Assembly: GCF_022179305.1 (NCBI RefSeq) | Contig: NZ_BPQP01000027.1 | Span: 47,909-111,908, forward strand | Origin: Methylobacterium iners | GTDB lineage: Bacteria > Pseudomonadota > Alphaproteobacteria > Rhizobiales > Beijerinckiaceae | Reading direction: 5' to 3' | DNA length: 64,000 nucleotides | Shown here: positions 34,329 through 43,676 of the stretch, in pieces | Position numbering within the stretch: the stretch's first letter is position 1 | How the letters are laid out: every line of letters begins with the position of its first letter | Program-made: the position numbers and the translations under genes | Notes under the pieces: generated by a model | Seen by the model: the letters and a program-made list of their open reading frames with translations, nothing else | What the model was told of the DNA's origin: nothing | The model's database searches: none

Positions 34329-35059
34329 GGCAGCCGCGCCCGGGCCAGGGGATCGTCCTCGGCGAGCAGCGCCTCGCGGATCTCGGAGGCGAACTGGCGC
34401 CGCCACATCACGGCGACGACCCCGGCCGTGGCCAGGATCAGGAGCCAGGCCCCCACGAACCAGCCGAGATAGGCGAGCGCGAAGAAGAAGGCCCGCTGCC
34501 CGCGCGCGAAGTGGCTGCCGGCCGCGATGTTCATGGCCGCCGCGCGCCTGGCCGCCCGCTCCATCTCCCCCGCCGAGACCCCCGCGCCCTTGGGCGGCAC
34601 CGCGCCGATGAGGATCGCGCCGTAATTGAACAGCCGGTAGGCCCAGGCGAACTTGAAGAAGGCGTAGACGAACACGACCGCCAGCCCCGCGACCTTGAGC
34701 TCCCAGGCCGTCCGGCTCGCCACCGCGCCGAAGGGCAGCGCCCCGAACAGGGTGAGCACGTCGTCGCCGGAGCGCGACAGGGTGAGCACGCCGCCCAGCG
34801 CGATCAGCGAGGTCGAGGCGAAGAAGGCGGTGCCGTTCTGGAGCGAGGCGTTGATGGTGGTGTCCACCACCCGGTTGTCGCGCAGGATCATCTGCCGGGC
34901 CCAGACCTCGCGCTGCCCGTTCATGACCCCGCTCAGGCTCACCCGCCGCCCGCGCATGCGCCCCACGGCGAAGCCGTAGCCGATCCAGACCGCGACGAAG
35001 AAGCCGAGCGCGGCGAGGTCGAGGGGCGAGAAGGCGGTGGCGAGGCTCGGTGGTGGCAT
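34325..35059 (-). CDS. DUF599 membrane protein
   Basis: The 244-residue protein has four clear hydrophobic helices and the DUF599 pattern: FFVAVWIGYGFAVGRMRGRR, WARQMILRDNRVVDTTINAS, LQNGTAFFASTSLIALGG and AAMNIAAGSHFARGQRAFFF. The ATG at 35059 is preceded by GGAG; the in-frame start at 35200 adds a poorly conserved Pro/Arg-rich leader. Function is unknown. It probably forms an operon with DUF3253. Confidence 0.88.
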   Translation of the reverse strand: MPPPSLATAFSPLDLAALGFFVAVWIGYGFAVGRMRGRRVSLSGVMNGQREVWARQMILRDNRVVDTTINASLQNGTAFFASTSLIALGGVLTLSRSGDDVLTLFGALPFGAVASRTAWELKVAGLAVVFVYAFFKFAWAYRLFNYGAILIGAVPPKGAGVSAGEMERAARRAAAMNIAAGSHFARGQRAFFFALAYLGWFVGAWLLILATAGVVAVMWRRQFASEIREALLAEDDPLARARLP

Positions 35060-35375
35060 GATCTCCGGCCGGCGGCCCCGCGGCGAATTTTTGGAATGAG
35101 GCTGTGCGGCGCGGCTAGCGCGGATGGGATGGGGCTGTCCAGGGGTGGGGCGGTGGGCAGCCCGTCGAAGCAGTTGCATCAGGGCATCGACGAATGCCAT
35201 CGCAGGGGATGGCTTGCGGAGCTATGCTTATCGCGTTGTTGCTTCGTAGCGAGGCACCACCCACAGACATGAGCTCACCGCCTGAAAGAGGACGCTTACG
35301 GATCTAAGTCGACAATTCCCTTTTTACATCCAACCCCGCGAAGGCACCTAGAGCGGTAAGCTCAATAAGCTTCCT
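35060..35375. other. Intergenic region before the CHAT gene end
   Basis: The first half is GC-rich like the genome; from about 35215 it turns A/T-richer, matching the CHAT gene. At the boundary CCTAGAG (35347-35353) pairs with CTCTAGG (35374-35380), with an inner AAGCT/AGCTT, forming a hairpin across the CHAT stop. No gene is recognised. Confidence 0.4.
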
Positions 35376-37211
35376 CTAGGCGTCGCCTGACGTATTGCGA
35401 GCCAACTTCGGCGCAAACCACCGCGCTTCAAAGGATGCAACCTCACGCGCATAGAACGTCGCTATGTCGTCAAAGTTTTTGTTTCCTCGTCCGTCGTAGC
35501 CGCGACTCACGTCTGCTCGACGACGCCAGTAACTCTGACCGCTGCGCAACCGACTCAGGACTCGTCCTGGAATATCCTCTTTGGTCACACGCAAGCGCTG
35601 CGGGTAGACGCCCGTCATGACGTACGGTCGTCGATCACCGCCAGCTCCATACACAACGTTCTGGGCAGCCCACAGCCCGTGCGGCAGTGATTTTCCGAAG
35701 TACTTGTCGAGCAGCCTAACCACAATCTCTTCAGCCTCTATGTCCGACACCGAAAAGAGCGTGCCGACATAAGCTCGTGCGTTAGAGAAAAGAAAGCGCT
35801 CCGCAAGCTCGTGCCAAGATACGCAGGCATTGTTGATGATGATCGGGCTGCCTTCCGCCGCTAGGGTGCGAGGCATAGCAATGTAGTTATGGTCCCACAT
35901 CATCATCGCGGCAGATCCCACGACACGACCGATTTTTTCTTTGTGCACCGGCTTGAGCGAATTTGCCTTCTTCAACTCGGCCCAGTCGCGCATCGCCGTG
36001 CCGACATACAGTCTGGCTTTGGCTACTGGATCGTTCCAATCGACGCCATCTAGCGAATGAAAGCGGATAAACTCCAGTACGCGTAGCATATCAGCGTCGT
36101 CAGTCTGGCCGACACCGATAGCGATGTCAGTAACTAACCGACGATCGAAGCCTTCGCTGTCACGAAAGTCATACGTCCATCGCCAGCCTGACGCATCGCC
36201 GCAGTGTGTGGCGAAGATTAACAGGTCATACGGAAACAGGTCGACCATTTCGGAGATCGCGCGCACGCTGGCGCCTCGGCCCCTGTAGCCGCGAACAAAC
36301 ATCCCGCGCTCGGGCAACAGCTTGGCAGCGGCCTCAATTTCGGGGGCGCGAACCTTTTCCGGGTCAACTAGGACAGCGACGTTGGTGCCGCGCTTGCCTT
36401 TCTGCTCGGCAGTAAAACCGTTGACAACCACGATGCCGAGATCGGGATAGGTGAAGAGATGGGTCGACGGCCTTTCTGGGAACGCTGCGCCGAACGGTAA
36501 CTGGCGCGTGATAAAGGTCAGCGACCCCCCTTTTGGCAAGTCGATGGCACCAACGAGTTCGCGCAGTCGATTTCTTAGGTGCTTGCGCTCTGCCGACGCA
36601 TCTACACCCGGCGCGTCAATGCTATAGTAAGCTTGAAGTAGCTGCGCTCGCTCAACTTCGTCCGTCTGTTCAATGATGTGGAGCCCAGCGTCCAGCGAGA
36701 AAGCGTAGTTAGCGGCGATAATTTCGCTTAACGGCTCGCCAGCCTCGCAAACAACTAGATGACCCGATCTGGATGCGACCGGCTGCACGGGCGAAGCCTC
36801 GTCCAAGAACACGATCAGTTGCCCAGTATACATCGCCAGCAGCACGCCGAGGCCGATGCGATCACGGCCCCAGCGCAGTGTTGCCGCGTCGCGCTTCCCA
36901 CTGGCGGCGGCAATGATGGGAAGTTGTTGTCGCTGAACCTCCGAGGCGTACCCCTTCGGCAATCTCTCCAACATGACCGTCTTCGACTCGGGAGAGAGTC
37001 CCGCAAGAAAAATGTATCGCGCGTCTAAGCGCGCTAGCGCGTTAGTCCGGCGAATGACTTCGGCATCACGATCATCACGGCCCAGCCGAGGGCCGTCCAG
37101 CACGCAAACGTAGCGCCTGCGGCGAGCAAGCGCGCATGACAGTTCGCCCGCAAGGAACGCATCATCGCTGACGACAGCAATGGGAGATAGTTTCGGACAC
37201 TTGATTTCCAT
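35376..37211 (-). CDS. CHAT-domain (caspase-like) protease, orphan
   Basis: The 611-residue protein has a C-terminal CHAT-like domain. The His motif is LLIFATHCGDASGW (His336), preceded by a hydrophobic strand. The Cys motif is PIIINNACVSWHELAERFLF (Cys463), then NARAYVGTLFSVSDIEAEEI, which matches the CHAT pattern. The N-terminal 320 residues (start IAVVSDDAFLAGELSCALA) are not recognised. Codon use includes more A/T-ending codons than neighbours, suggesting transfer. CHAT proteases act in cell-death and defence systems (TPR-CHAT, gasdermin activators), but no partner gene is adjacent, so its role is open. Confidence 0.75.
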   Translation of the reverse strand: MEIKCPKLSPIAVVSDDAFLAGELSCALARRRRYVCVLDGPRLGRDDRDAEVIRRTNALARLDARYIFLAGLSPESKTVMLERLPKGYASEVQRQQLPIIAAASGKRDAATLRWGRDRIGLGVLLAMYTGQLIVFLDEASPVQPVASRSGHLVVCEAGEPLSEIIAANYAFSLDAGLHIIEQTDEVERAQLLQAYYSIDAPGVDASAERKHLRNRLRELVGAIDLPKGGSLTFITRQLPFGAAFPERPSTHLFTYPDLGIVVVNGFTAEQKGKRGTNVAVLVDPEKVRAPEIEAAAKLLPERGMFVRGYRGRGASVRAISEMVDLFPYDLLIFATHCGDASGWRWTYDFRDSEGFDRRLVTDIAIGVGQTDDADMLRVLEFIRFHSLDGVDWNDPVAKARLYVGTAMRDWAELKKANSLKPVHKEKIGRVVGSAAMMMWDHNYIAMPRTLAAEGSPIIINNACVSWHELAERFLFSNARAYVGTLFSVSDIEAEEIVVRLLDKYFGKSLPHGLWAAQNVVYGAGGDRRPYVMTGVYPQRLRVTKEDIPGRVLSRLRSGQSYWRRRADVSRGYDGRGNKNFDDIATFYAREVASFEARWFAPKLARNTSGDA

Positions 37212-37479
37212 TCAATCGACTTTGCCGCTCGACGCTCGCGAAACCAACGAAGCCCCGTTCTAGACCGTACAATGTGGTTGGACTTTATGATGGCTGGGTG
37301 GCGCCAACGCGCAGTGTCAAGCGAGAGGGGCCCGGCTGAGAGCGGACGCGGTGGCCGGGCATGGTAAGAGCATTTCCGCCCGGACGCGGACCTCCGAACG
37401 TCAGCTCGGGGTCAACATCGAGTTTCCACCAACCGCGGTTTTGACTGTTCCTCGTCTCTAACCCCCTCCGAGCTAAGCC
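37212..37479. other. Intergenic region upstream of the CHAT gene
   Basis: This holds the divergent starts of the CHAT gene (minus) and TonB-like gene (plus). A/T is moderate near the CHAT start. No motif or repeat of note was found. Confidence 0.35.
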
Positions 37480-37872
37480 ATGCCGACGATCCTGCGCTTA
37501 ATCTCGGTCCTCGTCCTCCTCGCTAATCTCTCGACCGGCGCCGCTGCGGCAGGGGAGGAGTCGCGATGGGCGCGGGAGGCGGCGACCCGCATCCGCTCGC
37601 ACCTGGCTTGGCCGAAGGGCATGAGCCCCGCCAAGAAGCGGCGGGCGGTGGTGACGTTCCTGGTGGATCGGGCGGGCGTGATCAGCGAGGCCAGGCTGGT
37701 CGAGAAGACCGGCTCGGACATGGCCGACCGCGCCGCGCTGACGGCGGTGAACCGGGCAAGCCCCCTGCCGGCGCCGCCCTTTCCGCCTGACCAACCGAGA
37801 CTGGCGGTGACGCTGCCGGTGAGCTTTGCCCCGGACTTCGTGCCCCCGCGCTCGATCTGCAACGGCTGCTGA
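37480..37872 (+). CDS. TonB C-terminal-domain-like periplasmic protein
   Basis: The 130-residue protein has a signal peptide (LRLISVLVLLANLSTGAAAA) followed by a TonB_C-like domain: IRSHLAWPKGMSPAKKRRAV, then VVTFLVDRAGVISEARLVEK and TGSDMADRAALTAVNRASPL. A TonB protein would have an N-terminal membrane anchor and a Pro-rich spacer; both are lacking. It is thus a soluble, exported TonB_C-like protein of uncertain role. Confidence 0.75.
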   Translation: MPTILRLISVLVLLANLSTGAAAAGEESRWAREAATRIRSHLAWPKGMSPAKKRRAVVTFLVDRAGVISEARLVEKTGSDMADRAALTAVNRASPLPAPPFPPDQPRLAVTLPVSFAPDFVPPRSICNGC

Positions 37873-37880
37873 CCCCGGCG

Positions 37881-38186
37881 TCAGCCCCGCAGGATCCGAA
37901 ACACGCCGCCCGGCCCCGGCCCCTCGAGCTCCCGCACCGCCACTGCCTCCACCCGCGCGCCGGGCGGGCCCTCGCGGCAGGCCGCGAGCATCGCCGCGAC
38001 CGCCTCCGCGGGGCCGTGGAAGACGGCCTCCACGCTGCCGTCGTCGCGGTTGCGGACGTGGCCCGAGAGGCCCCGGCGCTCGGCCTGGGCCAGGGTCCAG
38101 TAGCGGTAGCCGACCCCCTGCACGCGGCCGCGGATCAGGGCCTCGACGTTGCGCGTCGCGGGGGCGGGCGGGAGAGGCTCGGGCAT
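37881..38186 (-). CDS. acyP: Acylphosphatase
   Basis: The 101-residue protein has the acylphosphatase pattern: RGRVQGVGYRYWTLAQAERR (catalytic Arg and the GVGYR loop) and GLSGHVRNRDDGSVEAVFHG with the catalytic Asn in VRNRDDG. It hydrolyses acyl phosphates. It is convergent with the TonB-like gene and lies 33 bases downstream of the GGCT-like gene. Confidence 0.92.
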   Translation of the reverse strand: MPEPLPPAPATRNVEALIRGRVQGVGYRYWTLAQAERRGLSGHVRNRDDGSVEAVFHGPAEAVAAMLAACREGPPGARVEAVAVRELEGPGPGGVFRILRG

Positions 38187-38195
38187 GGCTCGTCG

Positions 38196-38234
38196 ACCTG
38201 TCTTGACTACCTGTCTTGGCTACCTGTCCTGGGA
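38196..38234. repeat. Three tandem copies of a 13-base repeat
   Basis: ACCTGTCTTGACT, ACCTGTCTTGGCT and ACCTGTCCTGGGA follow one another between acyP and the GGCT-like gene. The last copy covers the end of the latter gene. Likely replication slippage. Confidence 0.6.
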
Positions 38235-38663
38235 GGGCCGGGGTCCCCGCGCCCAGCCTGCGATCTCCCGCAGGTAGGGGGCCGGCAGCTGCGCCGCCGC
38301 GCCCGCGGCGAGCACCGCCTCGAGATAGCCCGGCCGCGGCCGGCCGGCGACCGCGCTGCAGCCGAGATAGATCAGCGCCCGCTTCACGCCCCGCTCCGTC
38401 GCCACCGGCTGCGAGGCCTTGGTGTAGAGCTTGCCCGCCACGCCCTCGTAGCGGTCCAGCGCCGGCACGTCGGCCAGCGCCAGGTCCCAGACGATGCCCC
38501 AGACCGTGGCGTTCGGGTCGCGCACCACGGAGGCGTAGCCCTCGCGCATCACGATGAAGCGGTGGCGGTGGAGCCGCCCCCGGCCGAGCAGGACCGAGCC
38601 CGGGCAGCGCAGGGCCATCGCGGCCGCGTCCATGTTGGCGCCGTAGGCGAAGTAGAGGGGCAT
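38220..38663 (-). CDS. Gamma-glutamylcyclotransferase-like (AIG2/GGCT) protein
   Basis: The 147-residue protein starts with PLYFAYGANMDAAAMALRCP, the GGCT substrate-binding YGxN motif, and has WGIVWDLALADVPALDRYEG with the catalytic-type Glu. Relatives cyclise gamma-glutamyl peptides to 5-oxoproline. The C-terminus is a helix (PAPYLREIAGWARGP). It is followed by acyP on the same strand after 33 bases. Confidence 0.85.
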   Translation of the reverse strand: MPLYFAYGANMDAAAMALRCPGSVLLGRGRLHRHRFIVMREGYASVVRDPNATVWGIVWDLALADVPALDRYEGVAGKLYTKASQPVATERGVKRALIYLGCSAVAGRPRPGYLEAVLAAGAAAQLPAPYLREIAGWARGPRPSQDR

Positions 38664-38676
38664 CGTTCGCCGGCGC

Positions 38677-38826
38677 CTACGCCCCCCGGCCCGGCGCGGG
38701 GCTCGCGGCCGCCCCGGGCCGTGCGGAGGGCCGGCGCGAGGCCGTGATCATCCCACCCGAACCGCGCGAGACCGCGCCGATCGGCGACAAAACGGGCATG
38801 ATCTTGCGCAAAACCGTGTTGATCAT
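38677..38826 (-). CDS. Possible small protein downstream of pccA
   Basis: A 49-residue frame begins 26 bases after the pccA stop (MINTVLRKIMPVLSPIGAVS) and ends in a Pro/Arg/Ala-rich tail. No family is recognised. GC-rich DNA gives many such frames, so this is uncertain; it is listed because of its position and plausible start. Confidence 0.25.
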   Translation of the reverse strand: MINTVLRKIMPVLSPIGAVSRGSGGMITASRRPSARPGAAASPAPGRGA

Positions 38827-38852
38827 GGGCGGGCCGGATTGATCACGCCCGC

Positions 38853-40856
38853 TCAGGCGAATTCGAGGATCACCGCGTCGACGGCCAGGCTGTCGCCCTC
38901 CTTGGCGGCGATCTTGGCCACCGTGGCGTCGCGCTCGGCCCGCAGCACGTTCTCCATCTTCATGGCCTCCACGATGGCCAGCGGCTCGCCGCTCTTCACC
39001 TCCTGGCCCTCGCTGACGAGGATCGCCTTGACGAGGCCCGGCATCGGGCAGAGCACCTGCTTGCCCGCGCCCGCATCGACCTTCACCGGCATCAGCGCGG
39101 CGAGCTCGGCCTCGCGCCGGGTGAAGACCCGGGCCTCGGCCGCCGCGCCCGCATGCTGCAGGGCGACGCCGTTGAGCAGCGCGCGCACCTGGATCGCGAC
39201 GCGCTCGCCCCCGATCGTGCCCGACCAGACCGGCTCGCCGGGGCGCCAATCGCTCAGGACCTCGAAGACCTCGCCGTCCTCGGCGGTGACCACGAGCACG
39301 CCGTCCCGCGCATCCACCGTGACGGGGTAGGACTGGCCGGCCAGGATCACGACCCGGTCGCGCTCGAAATGCAGCAGTTCGGGAGCGCGCATCTGCCCGG
39401 AGATGCCGCGCTTGCGCTGGTTGAGCTTGTGGTCGATCGCCGCCGCGGTCGCCGCCATGCGCCGGGCGGTCTCGCCCTGCGGCTCGGGGGCGGAAAAGCC
39501 CTCGGGGAACTCCTCGGCGATGAAGCCCGTCGAGAGCCGGCCCTCCCGCCAGCGCGGATGCGCCATCAGCGCGGCCAGGAACGGGATGTTGTGGCGGATG
39601 CCGTCGATGGCGAAGGCGTCGAGCGCCTGGCCCTGCGCCGCGATCGCCTCGCCGCGGGTCGGCGCCCAGGTCACGAGCTTGGCGATCATCGGGTCGTAGT
39701 GGATCGCGATCTCGCCGCCCTCCTCCACGCCCGTATCGTTGCGCACGATCGCGGTGCCGAACCGCCCCTCCTCCGGCGGCCGGTAGGTGGTGAGCCGGCC
39801 GATCGAGGGCAGGAAGTTGCGGGTCGGGTCCTCGGCGTAGACGCGGCTCTCGACCGCCCAGCCGTCGAGCCTCACCTCGGCTTGGCTGAGCGGCAGCTTC
39901 TCGCCGGCGGCCGAGCGGATCATCATCTCGACGAGGTCGAGGCCGGTGATCATCTCGGTGACGGGGTGCTCCACCTGCAGACGCGTGTTCATCTCGAGGA
40001 AATAGAAGGACTTGTCCTGGCCCGCGACGAACTCGACGGTGCCGGCGGAATCGTAGTTGACGGCCTTCGCGAGCGCGACGGCCTGCTCGCCCATCTTGGC
40101 CCGGGTCTCCTCGTCGAGCAGCGGCGAGGGCGCCTCCTCGATGACCTTCTGGTTGCGGCGCTGGATCGAGCATTCGCGCTCGCCGAGGTAGATCACGTTG
40201 CCGTGCTTGTCGCCGATGACCTGGATCTCGATGTGGCGCGGATCGGTGATGAACTTCTCCACGAAGACGCGGTCGTCGCCGAAGGACGAGGCGGCCTCCG
40301 ACTTGGCGCGGGCGAAGCCCTCCGCGACCTCGCCGGCCGAGTGGGCGATGCGCATGCCCTTGCCGCCGCCACCGGCCGAGGCCTTGATCATGACGGGGTA
40401 GCCGATCTCGTCGGCGATCTTCACGGCATGCGCCGGGTCCTCGATCACGCCGAGGAAGCCCGGAACCGTCGAGACCTTGGCCGCGGAGGCCGCCTTCTTC
40501 GACTCGATCTTGTCGCCCATGGCGGCGATGGCCCCGGGGTTGGGGCCGATGAAGACGATGCCCTCGGCCTCGAGCGCCCGCGGAAAGGCCTCGCGCTCGG
40601 AGAGGAAGCCGTAGCCGGGGTGAACGGCCTGCGCGCCCGTCTGCTTGCAGGCGGCGATGATCTTCTCGATGACGAGGTAGGACTGCGCCGCCGCCGCCGG
40701 GCCGATATGCACGGCCTCGTCGGCCATAGCGACGTGGACCGCGTCGCGGTCGGCATCGGAATAGACGGCCACCGTCCTGATGCCCATGCGGCGGGCGGTC
40801 TTGATGATGCGGCACGCGATCTCGCCGCGATTGGCAATCAGGATCTTCTCGAACAT
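38853..40856 (-). CDS. pccA: Propionyl-/acetyl-CoA carboxylase alpha subunit (biotin carboxylase + BCCP)
   Basis: The 667-residue protein starts at MFEKILIANRGEIACRIIKT. A biotin carboxylase half shows KASAGGGGKGMRIAHSAGEV, EMNTRLQVEHPVTEMITGLD and HYDPMIAKLVTW. A middle BT-type domain leads to the C-terminal biotin site IVEAMKMENVLRAE. The arrangement is that of propionyl-CoA carboxylase alpha, which carboxylates propionyl-CoA to methylmalonyl-CoA with PccB; in methylotrophs this feeds the ethylmalonyl-CoA pathway. The beta subunit is not in this window. ATG at 40856 fixes the family N-terminus. Confidence 0.95.
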   Translation of the reverse strand: MFEKILIANRGEIACRIIKTARRMGIRTVAVYSDADRDAVHVAMADEAVHIGPAAAAQSYLVIEKIIAACKQTGAQAVHPGYGFLSEREAFPRALEAEGIVFIGPNPGAIAAMGDKIESKKAASAAKVSTVPGFLGVIEDPAHAVKIADEIGYPVMIKASAGGGGKGMRIAHSAGEVAEGFARAKSEAASSFGDDRVFVEKFITDPRHIEIQVIGDKHGNVIYLGERECSIQRRNQKVIEEAPSPLLDEETRAKMGEQAVALAKAVNYDSAGTVEFVAGQDKSFYFLEMNTRLQVEHPVTEMITGLDLVEMMIRSAAGEKLPLSQAEVRLDGWAVESRVYAEDPTRNFLPSIGRLTTYRPPEEGRFGTAIVRNDTGVEEGGEIAIHYDPMIAKLVTWAPTRGEAIAAQGQALDAFAIDGIRHNIPFLAALMAHPRWREGRLSTGFIAEEFPEGFSAPEPQGETARRMAATAAAIDHKLNQRKRGISGQMRAPELLHFERDRVVILAGQSYPVTVDARDGVLVVTAEDGEVFEVLSDWRPGEPVWSGTIGGERVAIQVRALLNGVALQHAGAAAEARVFTRREAELAALMPVKVDAGAGKQVLCPMPGLVKAILVSEGQEVKSGEPLAIVEAMKMENVLRAERDATVAKIAAKEGDSLAVDAVILEFA

Positions 40857-40970
40857 CGGGCCGGGCACTCTGGTCGGGGATGGCGGCGGGCGGAATAAGC
40901 CCAAGCTCGTCTCCGTTAAAGCAGTTGCGCGGCTTCGCAAAGACGAGGCCCGGGCCCGGCGCGCCTTTCC

Positions 40971-42291
40971 TCAGGCGCAGAGCTGGGCGGGCAGGAGCGG
41001 CCGGTCGATCGCCTCGCCGAGGGTCGGCTCCCAGGAGGGGACGATGCGGTTGCGGCCCTCGGCCTTCGAGCGGTAGAGCGCGGCGTCCGCCAGGTCGATC
41101 AGGGCCGCGAGCGTCTCGCTCCGGCGGTCGGTCTCGCCCACGGCGAGGCCGAGGCTGACGGTCACGGGGGCCTTGATGCCGGGATTGGGCCAGGCCAGGG
41201 CCTCGATCGTGGCCCGCAGGTGCTCGGCGAAGCGAAGGACGTCGCGCGGGCCCGCGTTCCGCAGGATGGCGATGAACTCCTCGCCGCCGTAGCGGGCGCA
41301 CATCCCGGTCGAGGGCAGGACCTCCCGGATCGCACGGGCGATGGCCGCGAGGCAGCGATCGCCCTCGGCATGGCCGGCGGTGTCGTTCAACCGCTTGAAG
41401 TGATCGATGTCGAACAGCACGATGCCGAAGCTCTGCGGCGGGTTGCTCGGATCGGACCAGAGCCGTGCCGCCTCGTCCTCGAAGGCGCGGCGGTTGGGCA
41501 GGCCCGTCAGCGCATCGGTGTTGGCGAGCAGGGCGAGGCGCGCATTCGCGCCGGCGAGCGCCCGCTCCTGGAGGGCGCCGCGTAGGTTGAGCAGGAAGGC
41601 GTGCTGCTGGAGGATCATCTTGGTGCGCCGGGCACGGACGACCGCGCCCAGGATCAGCGCGAAGAACAGGGCGAAGACGAGCGTGTCCTTCACCGGGGAC
41701 GCGGGATCGAACAGGCCGAAGCCGACGAAGCAGGCGATCGACGCGCCCGCGCCGCCGATCGTCCAGGCGAGGGTGACCGGGAAGAGGAGGAGCGCCGTCG
41801 ACCCTGCGAGGAGGGTCGCGGTGAGGTAGCGGTAGAGCGTCTGCTCCTCGCCGAGCAGGCCGAGGATCCCGCCTCCGGTCATCATCATGATCACGGCCAG
41901 CGGCAACGTCGCCCCCTCGACCCAATCGGCGCGCGGTCGCGACCAGACCCAGGCGAGGGCCGCGTAGCCGATGGGCAGGCAGCAGAGCCGCAGCAGGCTG
42001 GACGGGTAGAGCAGCGCGGGCACGTGCACCCAGTCGAGCGGGATCATCAGGCCGCTCAAGATCATCGACCAGATCAACCAAGCCCGCGCCAACTGGCTGC
42101 GCCGCCGCCAACTCGTATCGAGGTAGAGTCGGTGCAGCCCCCCCCTTCAGATCAAGATCACGGATGCGCCTGGATAACGCTTCATCAACCTCGACGGAGA
42201 GCGCGTCGCGACTCTGCGGGTCGAGGGCGTCGAGGACCGCCGCCCAGCGCCCGCTGGACGACCCGCCCTGTCGCTTCGTCTCCGTCCCCAT
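40971..42291 (-). pseudogene. Diguanylate cyclase interrupted by a frameshift in a G8 tract
   Basis: The 3' part (from 42092, 373 residues) has six hydrophobic helices and a GGDEF domain with ALLANTDALTGLPNRRAFED and the active-site ARYGGEEFIAIL. The natural N-terminus lies in another frame: MGTETKRQGGSSSGRWAAVL (ATG at 42291) through IRDLDLKGG. There a run of eight Gs (42138-42145) shifts the reading. With seven Gs the two parts join as DLKGG-LHRLYLDTSWRRRSQL. The gene makes c-di-GMP if restored. Either a real off state or a sequencing error. Confidence 0.75.
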
Positions 42292-42452
42292 CACAGGCAG
42301 ATGTCCGTCATCACGGGAACGCATGTCCCCGATCACTTCAGGTACCGCAGCAATTCTGGATTGCACGGGAGGATGAAAGCGCCGATCTGGTTGATAGATG
42401 TTCAACTTCAGCTGCTTAACGACGCGCTAAAGTGATGCGATAGTTTTCGAGA

Positions 42453-42893
42453 TCATGCGGCCAAGGGAAAGTGCGGGGCGGGCTCCCGCGCCGCGTTCCG
42501 CCGAGGATTGGCTGCAAGCGCGAAGGCAAGGAGCGTCTCGTCGCTGGACTCCGCGGCCTGCACGAGTTCGAGCGCGATGCGGGCACCAATCGGCGTCGGC
42601 CCGTTGCGACCGCTGAGAGAGGCGGCGAGCCAATTCGCGACCTCGCGATTGATGTAGCCCGTCGGACGCTCGCCCCAGACCGCGAAGTCGACGACCAAGC
42701 TGACCAGAAGGTCGCCGAAGCTCGGATCGCTGTCGGGGATCGCCCGCTCCAGGGCAATCAGCATGTCGGCGTCGTCGCGGCTGGCTAGTCCGTCCCGGAG
42801 GAGGCTGCGGGCGAGTTGCTGCACGTCAGCGCGGGCGATCCGACCCGCAGCGACCATACGGTTACAGAAAACCTGAAGAGCAGTGTCAATCAT
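42453..42893 (-). CDS. Hypothetical protein
   Basis: The 146-residue protein from ATG at 42893 is helical and soluble: MIDTALQVFCNRMVAAGRIA, then VQQLARSLLRDGLASRDDAD and SLVVDFAVWGERPTGYINRE. The tail is Arg/Pro-rich (NPRRNAAREPAPHFPL). It has the look of a conserved Rhizobiales protein but no family is recognised. It lies between the diguanylate cyclase and the L,D-transpeptidase on the same strand. Confidence 0.7.
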   Translation of the reverse strand: MIDTALQVFCNRMVAAGRIARADVQQLARSLLRDGLASRDDADMLIALERAIPDSDPSFGDLLVSLVVDFAVWGERPTGYINREVANWLAASLSGRNGPTPIGARIALELVQAAESSDETLLAFALAANPRRNAAREPAPHFPLAA

Positions 42894-43058
42894 TGGTTGA
42901 TGCCTCCCCGGCTTTTGCTTGGCCGGCGTTCGTCCTGTCTGGTCATCACCATGACGGACGGGCATCGCTCTTGAGGTTAATACGGAAGTCTGAACTGGCG
43001 TTCAGGTTAAAGTCGGCTCACGAAGCAGGCTTTCGGAAGTGTAATTCTGAACGGGAGC

Positions 43059-43676
43059 TTACCGCACCACGACCTTGGTGCCGATCGGAACGCGGTCGTA
43101 GAGATCGACCACGTCGGCGTTGAGCATGCGGATGCAGCCGGACGACACGGCTTGGCCAATCTTCTCCGGCTCGTTGGTGCCGTGAATGCGAAACAGAGTG
43201 TCGCGCTTGCCCTCGGCGAGATAGAGGGCGCGGGCGCCGATGGGGCTCGTGGGGCCGCCCTCCAGGCGCTTAGGTAGCTCGGGACGGCGCGCCAGCATCT
43301 CCGGCGGTGGGTTCCAGTCAGGCCATTCGCTCTTTCGGTCGATATTCGCTACGCCTGCCCAAGCCATGCCGGCGTTGCCGACGGCCACGGGGTAGCTCAT
43401 CGCCTTGCCGTCGGGCATCACATAGTAGAGGCGGCGCTCCTTAGTGACGACCACGACGGTGCCCGGCGCCTCCTTCGTCGGATTGTCGACGACGGCCCGC
43501 GCGATCTTCGGGTCGATTGCCGCCTGTGGCGCGAGCTTCATCCACTCGCGGTCCCTGGCCTCGCCGGCGAGCGGCGTCGCCGTCGCGACCTGCACCGGCG
43601 GCGAGGTCTGTGCCATCCGCGTGTTGCAGCCGGCCAGCGCCAGCACGGGAATCAGGAGGGTGAGGGGAACGCGCAT
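43059..43676 (-). CDS. L,D-transpeptidase (YkuD) lipoprotein
   Basis: The 205-residue protein has a lipoprotein signal (LTLLIPVLALAGCNT, lipobox LAGC). The YkuD domain shows VVVTKERRLYYVMPDGKAMS, the His region FRIHGTNEP and catalytic Cys in QAVSSGCIRMLNADVVDLYD. It crosslinks peptidoglycan or attaches proteins to it in the periplasm. It stands alone between a hypothetical gene and a divergent deacetylase. Confidence 0.92.
   Translation of the reverse strand: MRVPLTLLIPVLALAGCNTRMAQTSPPVQVATATPLAGEARDREWMKLAPQAAIDPKIARAVVDNPTKEAPGTVVVVTKERRLYYVMPDGKAMSYPVAVGNAGMAWAGVANIDRKSEWPDWNPPPEMLARRPELPKRLEGGPTSPIGARALYLAEGKRDTLFRIHGTNEPEKIGQAVSSGCIRMLNADVVDLYDRVPIGTKVVVR

Noticed and set aside
38196-38234. 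Tandem 13-base repeats as a possible CRISPR
   Set aside because: The copies are adjacent with no spacers and only three in number.
38677-42405. A 1242-residue open frame on the minus strand
   Set aside because: It reads through pccA and the cyclase in the wrong frame; GC-rich DNA leaves it open. Only its start (42291-42146) is real, as the N-terminus of the broken cyclase.
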